This document shows, piece by piece, positions 25,475 to 34,987 of a stretch of DNA of 64,000 nucleotides; position 1 is the stretch's first letter; each line of letters begins with the position of its first letter. Both the position numbers and the translations under genes were made by a program. Origin of the DNA: Glaciecola sp047250385 (GTDB taxonomy: Bacteria; Pseudomonadota; Gammaproteobacteria; Enterobacterales; Alteromonadaceae); assembly GCF_047250385.1 (NCBI RefSeq), contig NZ_JBLBVM010000044.1:62001-126000 (forward strand), given 5' to 3'. The notes beneath the pieces were generated by a model. The model worked only from the letters and a program-made list of their open reading frames with translations, made no database searches and was not told the DNA's origin.

Positions 25475-26026
25475 CTATTCACTATCGGCTTCAATTTCCA
25501 AGTTATCGGTTACTGATGCCACGTCGTTGGTATTTTCCGCAATCGCGACAATTAGGTCACGCTCAGCATCAGAGTCGACTTTACCGTTCAATGTCACTTT
25601 ACGGTCATCTACATCTACGTCAATATCTAAACCAGATACTTCAGACTCGAAAATCAAACGACTAGTGATGACAGTGTTGATTTTAGCATCAGTGAAGTTG
25701 GACGCCTGTTCTGACTCTTGTTTCATATCAGGGTTAAACACCGTCAGGTTGTTCTGTACGTCTTTTACACCTTCTATGCTCACGACCAATTCTTCAGCTA
25801 GCTCTTTCTCAATTTCGTTATCTACTTTACCCGTTAAGGTAATAGTACCCATTTTTACATCGGTATTGATATCAAACGAATTCAGATTGCCATTAAAAAG
25901 TAGTGTTGCTTCTGCTTTACCGTCAATCCAAGCATCCATCGCTTCTTTTTCCCAGCTATTTGTAGCTGCCATTGCCGGTAGACTTAAACCTGTTACTAAT
26001 GCCAATGAAATCAATGTGCGTTTCAT
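25475..26026 (-). CDS. Periplasmic protein with two BON domains, OsmY-like
   Basis: A 183-residue exported protein: signal peptide (about 1-20, LPAMAA), a segment EKEAMDAWIDGKAEATLLFN, then two BON domains (about 30-98 and 110-180) with the characteristic GTITLTGKVDNE and RKVTLNGKVDSDAERD strands. BON proteins bind membranes and help envelope integrity under osmotic and other stress. GGAGAAAG precedes the ATG. Own terminator behind it. Comparable to OsmY in size and layout, although I would not transfer the name. Confidence 0.9.
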   Translation of the reverse strand: MKRTLISLALVTGLSLPAMAATNSWEKEAMDAWIDGKAEATLLFNGNLNSFDINTDVKMGTITLTGKVDNEIEKELAEELVVSIEGVKDVQNNLTVFNPDMKQESEQASNFTDAKINTVITSRLIFESEVSGLDIDVDVDDRKVTLNGKVDSDAERDLIVAIAENTNDVASVTDNLEIEADSE

Positions 26027-26255
26027 AACTTTCTCCTTTGTTTAAAGTTCACCTCCACTGATGCTAATCACATGCCAACTATTAAAATATTGATTATTAT
26101 GCAAAAATTATAAGCTGCTTATTGTGGCTATGAAAAATATACAGCTTACATTGTATTTTTTTCTCTATACTGCAATAAGGAGCTTGACCTTAGACCTAAC
26201 TTTAAGCATTAACATCGTGTTCTAGATAAAAATTAATCTTTTAAAGGAACAAAGA

Positions 26256-26717
26256 ATGAAGGGCCTTGAACTCCGAATACCACCAGCTGCTGTTGCTGTT
26301 TTGCTTGTATTGGCAATGTGGGGAATCAATCAAGTCACCCCTAGCATCGCTATTTCGTGGCCGATACGAATAGCGGTGGCAGTGCTAATGCTAGTTGTCT
26401 CAATATCGATATTATTGTTGAGTATTAGGGAATTCAGTAAGGCTAAAACAACGCTCACACCATTAGAGCCTAAACGCGCGAGTGCTTTGCTTCAATCTGG
26501 TGTTTTTGCCTTTACTCGCAATCCAATTTACTTGGCCCTATTGATCTGCTTAATTGCATTTGCGGTGATACTGGCAAACGCTTTTGCCCTGCTAGGCGCA
26601 GTGCTATTCTATTTCTATCTAACCCAGTTTCAAATAAAGCCAGAGGAGCGGGCGCTCAAAGAGTGTTTTGGAGAGGAATATTTAGCATATCTAAAACGTG
26701 TGCGTCGTTGGCTGTGA
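26256..26717 (+). CDS. Isoprenylcysteine methyltransferase-like (PEMT/ICMT) membrane protein
   Basis: A 153-residue integral membrane protein with four hydrophobic segments (about 10-25, 31-52, 74-95, 97-118). The conserved C-terminal SAM-binding signature of the ICMT/phospholipid methyltransferase family is present: FAFTRNPIYLALLI and QIKPEERALKECFGEEYLAYLKRVRRWL, including the RNPIY and EE motifs. The bacterial substrates are unknown. Ribosome site AAAGGAAC lies before the ATG. It ends 8 bases from the convergent greB. Confidence 0.9.
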   Translation: MKGLELRIPPAAVAVLLVLAMWGINQVTPSIAISWPIRIAVAVLMLVVSISILLLSIREFSKAKTTLTPLEPKRASALLQSGVFAFTRNPIYLALLICLIAFAVILANAFALLGAVLFYFYLTQFQIKPEERALKECFGEEYLAYLKRVRRWL

Positions 26718-26725
26718 AGCGAATC

Positions 26726-27205
26726 TCAACTTTGCTGATACTCAATTGAATTCACGTACCATTCCGCGGTGCCTTTTGGTGTTTTTACCGTAAATACGTC
26801 ATCGACTTCTTTTTTCAACAAGGCTCTCGCCATAGGTGAATCAATAGAAATATAGTCTTTTACGTCACCATAAATTTCTTCAGGGCCTACTATTCTGAAG
26901 CGCTTCTTTTCACCGGCATCGTTTTCAATTTCAACCCAAGCCCCAAAAAATACCTTACCCGCTTGTTCAGGACGGAAGTCAACAATCGTGAGTTCCGGAA
27001 GCAGTTTACGTAAAAATCTGACTCTCCTATCAATCTGGCGTAAAACACGCTTGTTAAAAGTGTAATCAGCATTTTCTGAGCGATCGCCTAAACTAGCCGC
27101 CCAAGTGACTATTTTCGTTATTTCTGGCCGTTTCTCATACCATAAATAATCATGCTCGTTTTTAAGCTTAGTGTAACCTTCACGTGTGATAAGTTTAGTT
27201 TTCAA
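26726..27205 (-). CDS. greB: Transcription elongation factor GreB
   Basis: A 159-residue factor that rescues backtracked RNA polymerase by stimulating transcript cleavage. The N-terminal coiled coil has the GreB-type WAASLGDRSENADY with the acidic tip, and the C-terminal domain has GKVFFGAWVEIEND, RFRIVGPEEI and DYISIDSPMARALLKKEV..WYVNSIEY, all close to E. coli GreB. The start is TTG at 27205, giving MKTKLITREGY as in the family. It is divergent from tex, the same greB/tex neighbourhood seen in enterobacteria. Confidence 0.96.
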   Translation of the reverse strand: MKTKLITREGYTKLKNEHDYLWYEKRPEITKIVTWAASLGDRSENADYTFNKRVLRQIDRRVRFLRKLLPELTIVDFRPEQAGKVFFGAWVEIENDAGEKKRFRIVGPEEIYGDVKDYISIDSPMARALLKKEVDDVFTVKTPKGTAEWYVNSIEYQQS

Positions 27206-27449
27206 ATAGTTATCCGAAGTAAGTGACGTTCAACATCTATTCCGACATATTAATGCATAAAGTACTTTAACCGCTATCACTGAATGCTATAATCGATGTT
27301 ATAAACATTGCGCCAAGTTATTATTTTTGTATCTTATGAAATATAAATAATACTGTGCAGAGCCTTTATAAAGAAAGCCCTTATTTAGAGAGCACTTATG
27401 CAAAGCGCCCTATTCAATCAAATCTTCTATTTCAATTATTGAGTTGTTA

Positions 27450-29780
27450 ATGATCATCGAGAAAATTGCTTCCGAGTTAAACGCATCACCAAAACAAATT
27501 CAAGCCGCGGTGGCTTTATTAGACGAAGGTTCAACCGTACCTTTTATTGCTCGTTACCGTAAAGAAGCCACTCAAGGCTTAGACGATACGCAACTACGAA
27601 ACCTAGAACAACGTTTAGGTTATTTACGTGAATTAGAAGCACGTCGAAACGTTATTCTGAAATCAATAGAAGAACAAGGCAAGTTAGAAGATGGCTTAAA
27701 AGCAAAATTGCTAGCTGCCGACAACAAAACAACGCTTGAAGATCTGTACTTACCATTCAAACCGCGTCGACGCACTAAAGGTCAGATAGCCATTGAAGCC
27801 GGTTTAGAACCTCTTGCTAATGAACTCTATAACAATGCCAATGCCCAACCAGAGGCCTTAGCCGAACAGTATATTAATGTTGAGCATAAAATTACAGATG
27901 CAAAAGCAGCTTTAGATGGTGCGAAGTTTATTCTGATGGAACGCTTCGCTGAGAACGCAGATTTATTGCAGAGTATTCGCCAATACCTTACGCGCAACGC
28001 CCATGTGAAAAGTGTTGTCAGCCCAGGAAAAGAAACCGAAGGCCAAAAATATAAAGACTATTTTGATTACACTGAAAAGTATTCAAAGATCCCCTCACAC
28101 CGTGCTTTAGCAATGTTCAGAGGTCGTAATGAGGGCATACTGCAAATTAATATCGATGCCGACCCACAACAGGAAGAAGGTGCTCGACGCTCGCATGGCG
28201 AAGAGATTATCGAACAGTTTCTGAATATCCGTTTAAGTGACTCACCGCGCGATCAATGGCTACGCTCAGTGGTGCAATGGACTTGGAAAGTCAAAATATT
28301 ACTGCATATGGAAACCGAGCTATTTGGTACTTTGCGTGAGCAAGCGGAAGCAGAGGCCATCAAAGTATTCGCGAAAAATTTGAATGACCTTCTAATGGCT
28401 GCGCCTGCTGGTCCGAAAGTGACTATGGGCTTAGATCCCGGTATTAGAACTGGCGTTAAATTAGCGATTGTTGATGCAACAGGTAAAGTCATTCACACCA
28501 CCACCTTCTTCCCACATGCGCCTCAAAACCAATGGGATAAGTCAAAACGTACTTTAGCCATGTTATGTAAACAGCATAAAGTGGATTTGATCAGCATCGG
28601 CAATGGTACGGGCTCGCGTGAAACCGACAAGCTCGTTGGTGAAATGATGAAAGACGAGCCAGAATTAAAGGTCCAACGCATTGTTATCAGTGAAGCTGGA
28701 GCATCTGTTTATTCCGCGTCAGAACTGGCTTCAAACGAATTACCGGGTATGGACGTATCTTTGCGCGGCGCGGTGTCGATTGCACGACGTTTGCAAGACC
28801 CGCTTGCTGAACTAGTCAAAATTGAACCCAAAGCGATTGGTGTTGGTCAATATCAACATGACGTTAGTCAGAGTCAGTTAGGTAAGTCCTTGGAAACGGT
28901 CATTGAAGATTGTGTAAATGCCGTCGGTGTTGATTTAAATACTGCGAGCCCGGCTTTGTTATCACATGTATCAGGTTTGAACAAAACACTAGCCAATAAC
29001 ATCGTTATGTTCCGCGATGCGCACGGTGCTTTTGAAGATCGCAAAGCCCTGAAAAAGGTCGAACGCTTAGGGCCAAAAGCATACGAGCAGGCGGCAGGTT
29101 TCTTAAGAGTGATGAATGGCAAGAATGCCCTCGATGCTTCAGCTGTTCACCCAGAAGCTTATCCGGTAGTTGATATTATTGCTTCAAAGGCCAATGTCGC
29201 TGTTAACGATATGTTGGGTAATACAGAGCTATTAAAACAATTGAATCCAGAAGAGTTCGTCACTGAAGAATTCGGCTTGCCAACGCTAAAAGACATTCTA
29301 AAAGAATTAGATAAGCCCGGACGCGATCCTCGCCCTGAATTTAAAACAGCTAGTTTTAAAGAAGGTGTCGAAACCATGAAAGACCTGAAAGAAGGTATGA
29401 TTTTGGAAGGCGTCGTAAGTAATGTTGCCAACTTCGGTGCGTTCGTCGATATAGGCGTTCACCAAGATGGATTAGTGCACATTTCTTCGATGACAAACAC
29501 TTTCATTAGCGATCCTCGCGAGGTAGTGAAAACTGGCGACGTAGTTAAAGTGAAAGTGATGGAAGTGGACGTGGCACGCAAACGTATTTCGCTAACCATG
29601 CGCATGGATGACACGCCAGCACCAGCCAAAAGTGCACAAAAAGGGAAACCTGAGCACTCTCATAAAGCAAAAGGCCAAAACAACGCAGCGAGAAATCAAA
29701 AGCCTGCTGCAAAACAAAGTTTTGGTAACGCGGCGATGGGTAATGCCTTCGCAGATGCGTTTAACAAAGCGAAGAAGTAA
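27450..29780 (+). CDS. tex: Tex-family RNA-binding transcription accessory protein
   Basis: A 776-residue cytoplasmic protein. Order: Tex N-terminal helical domain (PFIARYRKEATQGLDDTQLR, LYLPFKPRRRTKGQIA), YqgF/RuvX-like domain (MGLDPGIRTGVKLAIV), helix-hairpin-helix region (LNTASPALLSHVSGLN, GPKAYEQAAGFLR) and S1 RNA-binding domain (about 645-720: GMILEGVVSNVANFGAFVDIGVHQDGLVHIS), then a basic low-complexity tail. ATG at 27450 is preferred to a TTG two codons upstream. Tex affects transcription and RNA processing. The next gene starts 2 bases after the stop, so they are translationally linked. Confidence 0.97.
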   Translation: MIIEKIASELNASPKQIQAAVALLDEGSTVPFIARYRKEATQGLDDTQLRNLEQRLGYLRELEARRNVILKSIEEQGKLEDGLKAKLLAADNKTTLEDLYLPFKPRRRTKGQIAIEAGLEPLANELYNNANAQPEALAEQYINVEHKITDAKAALDGAKFILMERFAENADLLQSIRQYLTRNAHVKSVVSPGKETEGQKYKDYFDYTEKYSKIPSHRALAMFRGRNEGILQINIDADPQQEEGARRSHGEEIIEQFLNIRLSDSPRDQWLRSVVQWTWKVKILLHMETELFGTLREQAEAEAIKVFAKNLNDLLMAAPAGPKVTMGLDPGIRTGVKLAIVDATGKVIHTTTFFPHAPQNQWDKSKRTLAMLCKQHKVDLISIGNGTGSRETDKLVGEMMKDEPELKVQRIVISEAGASVYSASELASNELPGMDVSLRGAVSIARRLQDPLAELVKIEPKAIGVGQYQHDVSQSQLGKSLETVIEDCVNAVGVDLNTASPALLSHVSGLNKTLANNIVMFRDAHGAFEDRKALKKVERLGPKAYEQAAGFLRVMNGKNALDASAVHPEAYPVVDIIASKANVAVNDMLGNTELLKQLNPEEFVTEEFGLPTLKDILKELDKPGRDPRPEFKTASFKEGVETMKDLKEGMILEGVVSNVANFGAFVDIGVHQDGLVHISSMTNTFISDPREVVKTGDVVKVKVMEVDVARKRISLTMRMDDTPAPAKSAQKGKPEHSHKAKGQNNAARNQKPAAKQSFGNAAMGNAFADAFNKAKK

Positions 29781-29782
29781 TT

Positions 29783-30565
29783 ATGGGCGCGGTGATGTCT
29801 TACATAGGCGATAGTTTAGCTAGATTTCTATCTAAGCCCACCGCGGACTACAAAACGTTTTCAGCCTTAAGCAAAGAAGAGTTACAAGCAAATCTTCAGC
29901 CCGGTGATTTATTGCTAGTGGAAGGCAACAGCCGTATAAGTTCCGCTATAAAATACCTAACTCAATCTACATGGTCACATGTGTGCATTTTCATTGGTGA
30001 AAGAGACGGTTTGCAACCCATATTAGAAGCCGATTTAGTAGAAGGCGTCATCACTGTTCCACTCGACAAATATGACGGATTCAACTTACGCATTTGTCGC
30101 GCAGTTAATCTGAGTAACGAAGATAAAGAAAAATTATTGAGTTATGTGATTGAGAGGCTTGGGCATCAATACGATACTAAAAACATATTTGATTTAATGC
30201 GATATATGCTGCCTACACCGCCGATACCACAGCGTTTTAGACGCAGGATGTTGGCATTTGGTAGTGGCGACCCGACCAAAGCTATTTGTTCCACCTTAGT
30301 TGCACAGGCCTTTCACTCTATTCGTTACCCGATATTGCCATTGACGATAGATGAATATGAAAGTGACGAATTGGAAGAACAGGGCGTTACTGTAAAGCGT
30401 CGAAAGCACCCTGTTAATCAAGACGAACTCATGCTCGCTAGACGCCACTTTAGTCACTTCACACCAAGAGATTTCGACTTATCACCCTACTTTGAGGTTA
30501 TTAAGCCAACCGTAACGGCTGGTTTCAACTACAAAGATATTCAATGGTCTGATGAAGAGCAGTAG
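29783..30565 (+). CDS. YiiX/YebB-like NlpC/P60-type cysteine hydrolase
   Basis: A 260-residue protein with the permuted papain-like (YiiX/DUF830) fold. The catalytic His is in STWSHVCIFIGE, the family PGDLLLVEG opens the domain (about 45), and a later Cys in KAICSTLVAQAFHSI is the likely nucleophile. Members act on amide or lipid ester bonds; the substrate here is unknown. The first 40 residues and a C-terminal extension (about 215-260) are outside the core. No signal peptide, so probably cytoplasmic. Two bases after tex; another ATG at 29795 is possible. Confidence 0.85.
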   Translation: MGAVMSYIGDSLARFLSKPTADYKTFSALSKEELQANLQPGDLLLVEGNSRISSAIKYLTQSTWSHVCIFIGERDGLQPILEADLVEGVITVPLDKYDGFNLRICRAVNLSNEDKEKLLSYVIERLGHQYDTKNIFDLMRYMLPTPPIPQRFRRRMLAFGSGDPTKAICSTLVAQAFHSIRYPILPLTIDEYESDELEEQGVTVKRRKHPVNQDELMLARRHFSHFTPRDFDLSPYFEVIKPTVTAGFNYKDIQWSDEEQ

Positions 30566-30581
30566 CGAAGAAAATCTTGTA

Positions 30582-32207
30582 CTAGTAACTCACTATAGAA
30601 TAGCGTTTCGCTTTTTGTTTTTTGGTGATGTACATAAGCTCATCAGCTCGCGTGATCAGATGCTCAATATCGGCTTGTTTGTCGGAAGCCAACAGAACCA
30701 CACCAACGCTTGCACCAACCTGCACTGATAGAGAGCTATCAATGACTACTTCTGTAGAAATAGCTTCTATTAATTGTTCTACTTGATTTTTGATCTTCAT
30801 TGAATCTTCAAGCGCTTCGTGATCTGAAATCTCGGAAAGCTTAAAGCTAACACCCAACAAAAACTCATCGCCTCCCCATCGAATATTAACCGCATTTGGA
30901 TCGCTGGCTGAGGTCATGATCCGTTGGCTAACTTGCGTCAAGACCACATCTCCCACATCATGTCCATAAGTGTCATTGACCGGCTTGAACTTATCTAAAT
31001 CCACCATCATCAATGCGAATACTTGTTTTGTGTCACCAGGAAGATTCTGCTCTTCCAACTGTAAGGCAAGTTTATGATTTAAGTGCTCAAGACCCGCTCG
31101 GCGACTTAACAATCCTGTGAGTGAATCGTGGTCCGCTTCATAACGCGCTTTTTCTTCACGTTTTTTACGGTGGGTTATGTCATAAATGATGACTTCAACG
31201 AGATTTTCAGATTCCTCTCTCGCTTCTGCTCGGGAATCCTCAATGCGAGAGAATAGGCAGTGTAAAAAGCGCTTTTCGTTTCCAATATTGATGTCTATAT
31301 CAATGTCAGTTTGTGATACGCCATTGTCGGCCAGTAATAATTTTATTTGGTCTTTCACTATCCCTGGGGTAGCAAACAATTGCGCAAAGTCTTTACCACT
31401 CACATCCACTTCAAATAACTGATGGAATGCGGGGTTAGCTATTGTAATGTGGCCTTGAGGTGACAACAAACCGATACCCGCTGTTGCTTGCTCAAAAAGG
31501 AGCCTGAATCTTTTTTGCAGCTCTTCAGTGCTCTCTCGAAGTTCCCGTTCGGACAAAAACTGCTCTTTCAGGGCTTCAATCAACATATTAGTTTTACTTG
31601 AAAGAGAGGAAATCTCATTTCTATTTTTATAGCCTATATCAATCGGTTTAATGTGCTCCGGAGCACTTGTATCGATTTCCTGCACGGCGATAGATAACTG
31701 CCTTATTGGCTTCGTCAGCTTGACTCGTACGTAAAAGCCAACAACCGCAGCAATAAAAAAGCTTAGCCCTATCAACAAATACGCATTCTGCCTGCTAGCG
31801 CTGGAAGCCGCGGACTTTATAAAATCGACGTTAGGCACAACTTCAAGTCGACCAATGATTTCATCAGGTATAAAAGGATTAAACAAAGTGGTATTAATTG
31901 ACGACATTTCACTGCTGGGTGTGCCAGATGAAATTACAGAACCATCAGAGCTCATACGAATCGTGGCCGACATGATCAGGTCGTTATTGGCGAGACCATC
32001 AACCACTTCTCTGCCTAGCTCAATGTCGTCCAAGTACACTGCAATAGCGCTAGTAGTTTGAGCATTGTCTGACAGTTGTTGTACTAATTGTTGATTCTGA
32101 GATGTTACTTTTTGAAGCTGATAGTTATAATTGAACGCAGCAAAAACAAGAGAGATTGCCAGTGACAATCCCCCAATTACAAGACTCATTTGCAGCGATA
32201 GCTTCAT
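30582..32207 (-). CDS. Membrane diguanylate cyclase (CHASE8-like sensor, HAMP, PAS, GGDEF)
   Basis: A 541-residue sensor enzyme making c-di-GMP. Helix 1 (about 5-25) and helix 2 (about 143-163) bracket a short periplasmic domain like CHASE8 (ASTSAIAVYLDD-type region, TTSAIAVYLDDIELGREVV). HAMP (about 165-220), a PAS domain (about 235-350: FEQATAGIGLLSPQGHI) and GGDEF with GGDEF at 445-449 follow. The ATG at 32207 is preferred to a TTG two codons upstream. It is the last gene of an operon with a binding protein and an outer-membrane barrel, which suggests that those feed or tune its periplasmic input. Confidence 0.93.
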   Translation of the reverse strand: MKLSLQMSLVIGGLSLAISLVFAAFNYNYQLQKVTSQNQQLVQQLSDNAQTTSAIAVYLDDIELGREVVDGLANNDLIMSATIRMSSDGSVISSGTPSSEMSSINTTLFNPFIPDEIIGRLEVVPNVDFIKSAASSASRQNAYLLIGLSFFIAAVVGFYVRVKLTKPIRQLSIAVQEIDTSAPEHIKPIDIGYKNRNEISSLSSKTNMLIEALKEQFLSERELRESTEELQKRFRLLFEQATAGIGLLSPQGHITIANPAFHQLFEVDVSGKDFAQLFATPGIVKDQIKLLLADNGVSQTDIDIDINIGNEKRFLHCLFSRIEDSRAEAREESENLVEVIIYDITHRKKREEKARYEADHDSLTGLLSRRAGLEHLNHKLALQLEEQNLPGDTKQVFALMMVDLDKFKPVNDTYGHDVGDVVLTQVSQRIMTSASDPNAVNIRWGGDEFLLGVSFKLSEISDHEALEDSMKIKNQVEQLIEAISTEVVIDSSLSVQVGASVGVVLLASDKQADIEHLITRADELMYITKKQKAKRYSIVSY

Positions 32208-32225
32208 AGACAATATTCCAACTAT

Positions 32226-33485
32226 TTAAAAAGTAGTCGTCAATGCAATACTGGCTACATTATAGTTTTCTTTCTCGGTAGGTGTCAGTGGCGTCATTTC
32301 AGAAAATAATCCACCGCCTAAACCGTCAATCTGAAAATGGTCTAATTGCATCTTAAACGACCACGCATCAGCAAAATCCCACTTCATACCAACAGATACG
32401 GATTTTTGCTTAATAGCTAGGGAGCGCACATTTTCATTTCCCTCCGCCGTAAAGAAAGCTAATTCTTGAAACAGTGGAGCGGGTAGAACCGACTGCGCGA
32501 AGTCATAATCAAGTATTTCAGGCTCGTCGGTACGATTAAAAAAGGCAAAGGTGATATAAGGCGTGAACTCATCAATGCGGTAGCTTGCACTGACATATCC
32601 AGAACGACCACCTAAAGATAGTTTCCAGTCACTGTCATAATTAGACAGTTCTGCAATGAGTTCTACATCACCTAGAGTATATTGCCCACCCAACGAGGCA
32701 TAGGTAACTTTGCGACCATCTGGAATCAGATTATATTGAACTTCTCGCACAAACGGAGCGAATATTGGGGGTAAAACTTGATCCAATACCTTTAGCTCAC
32801 CAATACCCTCAAATTCGGTATTATCTAGCGTTGCGCTAATCAAAGCGGCGTGAACTCGCCAATCCGTTGATTGCAGCTCCACGTTGAATACAGTGATATC
32901 GGTATAATCGATATCGACCACTCCGTTACGAAGTTCAGATTGGCCATATGACAATGCTACTTTAACCGCGCCGAAATCGACATCTTGAATATAACTTGCT
33001 TGCACGCCATCCATATTTCCAATAGAGCCTGCCGAAGAGTACATTTCGATAGGCGGTCGCATCCAAGTTAGCAAGTGTCCGACGTAACGATAATCCGTAA
33101 AAAGAAAACTATTAGTACTGAAGCGACCAATTTTAGCAGACCAATTTCGATTCATTTGGTACCGTAAAAATGCAAGCTCCAAATCGTTATCGAAAGAATG
33201 ATCGCCGCGATCTTGCAAAATGACTTGGCCGACCGCATCAAGATTATCAGTTAATCTTACGTTTGCCTGTAAGCCTAAAATAGAATCGGGAGCAAATGAG
33301 AATCCGTCCCTGCCTTTATTAATAAGGGAGCTTCGAAATTTATAAGTATCACCACTTGAATGCGTTAAGCCCAAGGTAGTGAAGCCACTAAACTCAACTT
33401 CTTGCGCTACAATCTCTTTATTGGCAACGAGAGTGCCAGTTGCAAGTAGTAGGAGAAGGCATAATTGGGTTCTATTAAAATTCAT
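32226..33485 (-). CDS. Outer-membrane beta-barrel (porin-like) protein
   Basis: A 419-residue protein with a signal peptide (about 1-27, TLVANKEIVAQ) and repeated amphipathic strands with aromatic girdles (NVRLTDNLDAVGQVIL, WSAKIGRFSTNSFLF, WSFKMQLDHFQIDG), ending in Phe (ASIALTTTF), the usual barrel C-terminus. The first part (RYQMNRNWSAKIGR, FTDYRYVGH) is like porins of the phosphate-selective type or of Gram-negative porin_4-like families. Start ATG at 33485 overlaps the preceding binding-protein gene by 11 bases; the cyclase gene follows 18 bases after its stop. Substrate unknown. Confidence 0.88.
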   Translation of the reverse strand: MNFNRTQLCLLLLLATGTLVANKEIVAQEVEFSGFTTLGLTHSSGDTYKFRSSLINKGRDGFSFAPDSILGLQANVRLTDNLDAVGQVILQDRGDHSFDNDLELAFLRYQMNRNWSAKIGRFSTNSFLFTDYRYVGHLLTWMRPPIEMYSSAGSIGNMDGVQASYIQDVDFGAVKVALSYGQSELRNGVVDIDYTDITVFNVELQSTDWRVHAALISATLDNTEFEGIGELKVLDQVLPPIFAPFVREVQYNLIPDGRKVTYASLGGQYTLGDVELIAELSNYDSDWKLSLGGRSGYVSASYRIDEFTPYITFAFFNRTDEPEILDYDFAQSVLPAPLFQELAFFTAEGNENVRSLAIKQKSVSVGMKWDFADAWSFKMQLDHFQIDGLGGGLFSEMTPLTPTEKENYNVASIALTTTF

Positions 33486-33954
33486 AGACAATTTTCATCC
33501 CCTTTTGCACATTAGTCGCATCAATATATGCGAGTGCGCTAGTATCATTTTCAATTATAGAAATAAGCTCATTGAGCGATTCTGCTTTATGTGGAGGTGT
33601 TGCTCGACCGGAAAAGAGGAGCCTTGACCAATAAGCGTTAATTTTGCGTTCGCTTTGGCCCACTAATAATTCGTAAAATTTCTCGCGATGATTGCTGGGA
33701 GAATCCAAGTCGACCGGCTTCACAACCTCGCCATTTGGAAATTTATTAAAACGTCCCATGTAAATATCAATGAGTTGTTTTTTAGAAAGTGACTCCGTTG
33801 TACTCTTGATATTAACGACGACGACCAACGATTCACCACTTTGTGAAAATGAAGGCGCAACAAAACCCACTGCGAGTGCGAGTATACACAGCAGTGTTTT
33901 GACCCGTTTAGGCCAATTTAAGCTTAGTTTTAGATCGTTAATAGGTCCTCCCAA
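33475..33954 (-). CDS. Small periplasmic substrate-binding-like (PstS-like) protein
   Basis: A 159-residue exported protein. Signal peptide about 10-38 (LLCILALAVGFVAPSFSQS), then one lobe of a phosphate-binding-type PBP fold: SLSKKQLIDIYMGRFNKFPNGEVVKPVD, REKFYELLVGQSERKINAYWSRLLFSG and SALAYID. This resembles the short PstS-like proteins annotated as phosphate ABC transporter substrate-binding proteins, but no permease or ATPase genes are present. It is the first gene of a tight operon with a barrel protein and a diguanylate cyclase. A sensing or ligand-presenting role is therefore inferred. Confidence 0.85.
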   Translation of the reverse strand: MGGPINDLKLSLNWPKRVKTLLCILALAVGFVAPSFSQSGESLVVVVNIKSTTESLSKKQLIDIYMGRFNKFPNGEVVKPVDLDSPSNHREKFYELLVGQSERKINAYWSRLLFSGRATPPHKAESLNELISIIENDTSALAYIDATNVQKGMKIVYEF

Positions 33955-34083
33955 ACTAAAAATGTAAATATGTTTATCAGCGGTGGAGTATAGAATACGT
34001 CATAAAATAACGCGAAATTTTCTAAATGATGATCGTTGAGGTTTTCAATAATAGAATAAAACTGGAATTATCATCAAGCTCGT

Positions 34084-34944
34084 TTATACAGTAAAATTTA
34101 TGCTATTTCGAGAGAGTGTTGATACATCCGTATAAAAATCGCTAACTATCGCTGCAGTCCGTTTTGTTTGTTCACTCAAGACAGAATCAAACTCTAGTGT
34201 TTTGGTTTCACTAGTCCTCTGTGTATTGCTAGTGCTACTTGGCTCAAAGCTTTGTTGTTTACTTGTATTGTTTATCTCAGCGCCCTGTTCTTTCGCTAAC
34301 TCGCCACGCGCTTTTTGCTCTTTTTGAGTCGCTTCGCTGGCAACTTTATAGTCTTGTGGAGAGGGTTCTGCAGGTGCAAGCGCAGCGGCTTTCACTTGTT
34401 GCATTTTGCGGATTGTTTCGGTGGGTGTTTTTTCATTTGCAATATCAATAGAGACTTCACCACCTACAGCATAACGCTTGCCGTCGGGGCCAGTTTCATA
34501 TTCGTAGACAGGCGCACCGGCATATTGGCCGCCCGTCGCAGCATGAGCTTGTTCATGCAATCGAACTTCTCTATCGCGTTCCTTTAATTCATCAACCTTT
34601 TTATCTTCGTTCTGTTGTTGTTGCTGCTCTTGTTTTGATTCAGCGTTTTCTTTGCCTGCACTTTCATCATTAGCATTATCTTTGTCAGTCGCGCTTGGGT
34701 TGTTCGCTAAAGCTTGGTCGACGCTAGGGCGGTCATAGGTTGGATTCTGAAATAAATTAGCTAAAAGTGCTGCAGAGTTGTTGCGCTCACCCTCCTTTGC
34801 GAGTCCTTTCTCTGCTCCACTTTTTTCACCTTGAGTAACAGATGGTATCGCTTCACGAACGATATTATCGCGACGCACACTATCCGTTCCTACACTATTG
34901 GTAGGAAAGCCAAAGCTATTCGGAACGGGCGTGACAATATTCAT
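34084..34944 (-). CDS. SprA-related putative metalloprotease family protein
   Basis: A 286-residue protein with long low-complexity Gln/Asn/Glu/Ala-rich arms around a compact conserved core (about 120-215): DREVRLHEQAHAATGGQYAG with an HExxH zinc-type motif (HEQAH), YEYETGPDGKRYAVGGEVSID, TPTETIRKMQQVKAAALAPAEPSPQD. The core is the SprA-related/CJM1_0395-type putative metalloprotease signature that I recognise from many proteobacteria. No signal peptide is visible. Proteolytic activity of the family has not, to my knowledge, been shown. It follows the rod-like small gene by 43 bases, so the two are probably co-transcribed. Confidence 0.88.
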   Translation of the reverse strand: MNIVTPVPNSFGFPTNSVGTDSVRRDNIVREAIPSVTQGEKSGAEKGLAKEGERNNSAALLANLFQNPTYDRPSVDQALANNPSATDKDNANDESAGKENAESKQEQQQQQNEDKKVDELKERDREVRLHEQAHAATGGQYAGAPVYEYETGPDGKRYAVGGEVSIDIANEKTPTETIRKMQQVKAAALAPAEPSPQDYKVASEATQKEQKARGELAKEQGAEINNTSKQQSFEPSSTSNTQRTSETKTLEFDSVLSEQTKRTAAIVSDFYTDVSTLSRNSINFTV

Positions 34945-34987
34945 TTAATCCTCGGTTTGCTGAGCTTATAAGTTCTGCTTTCGTAAA

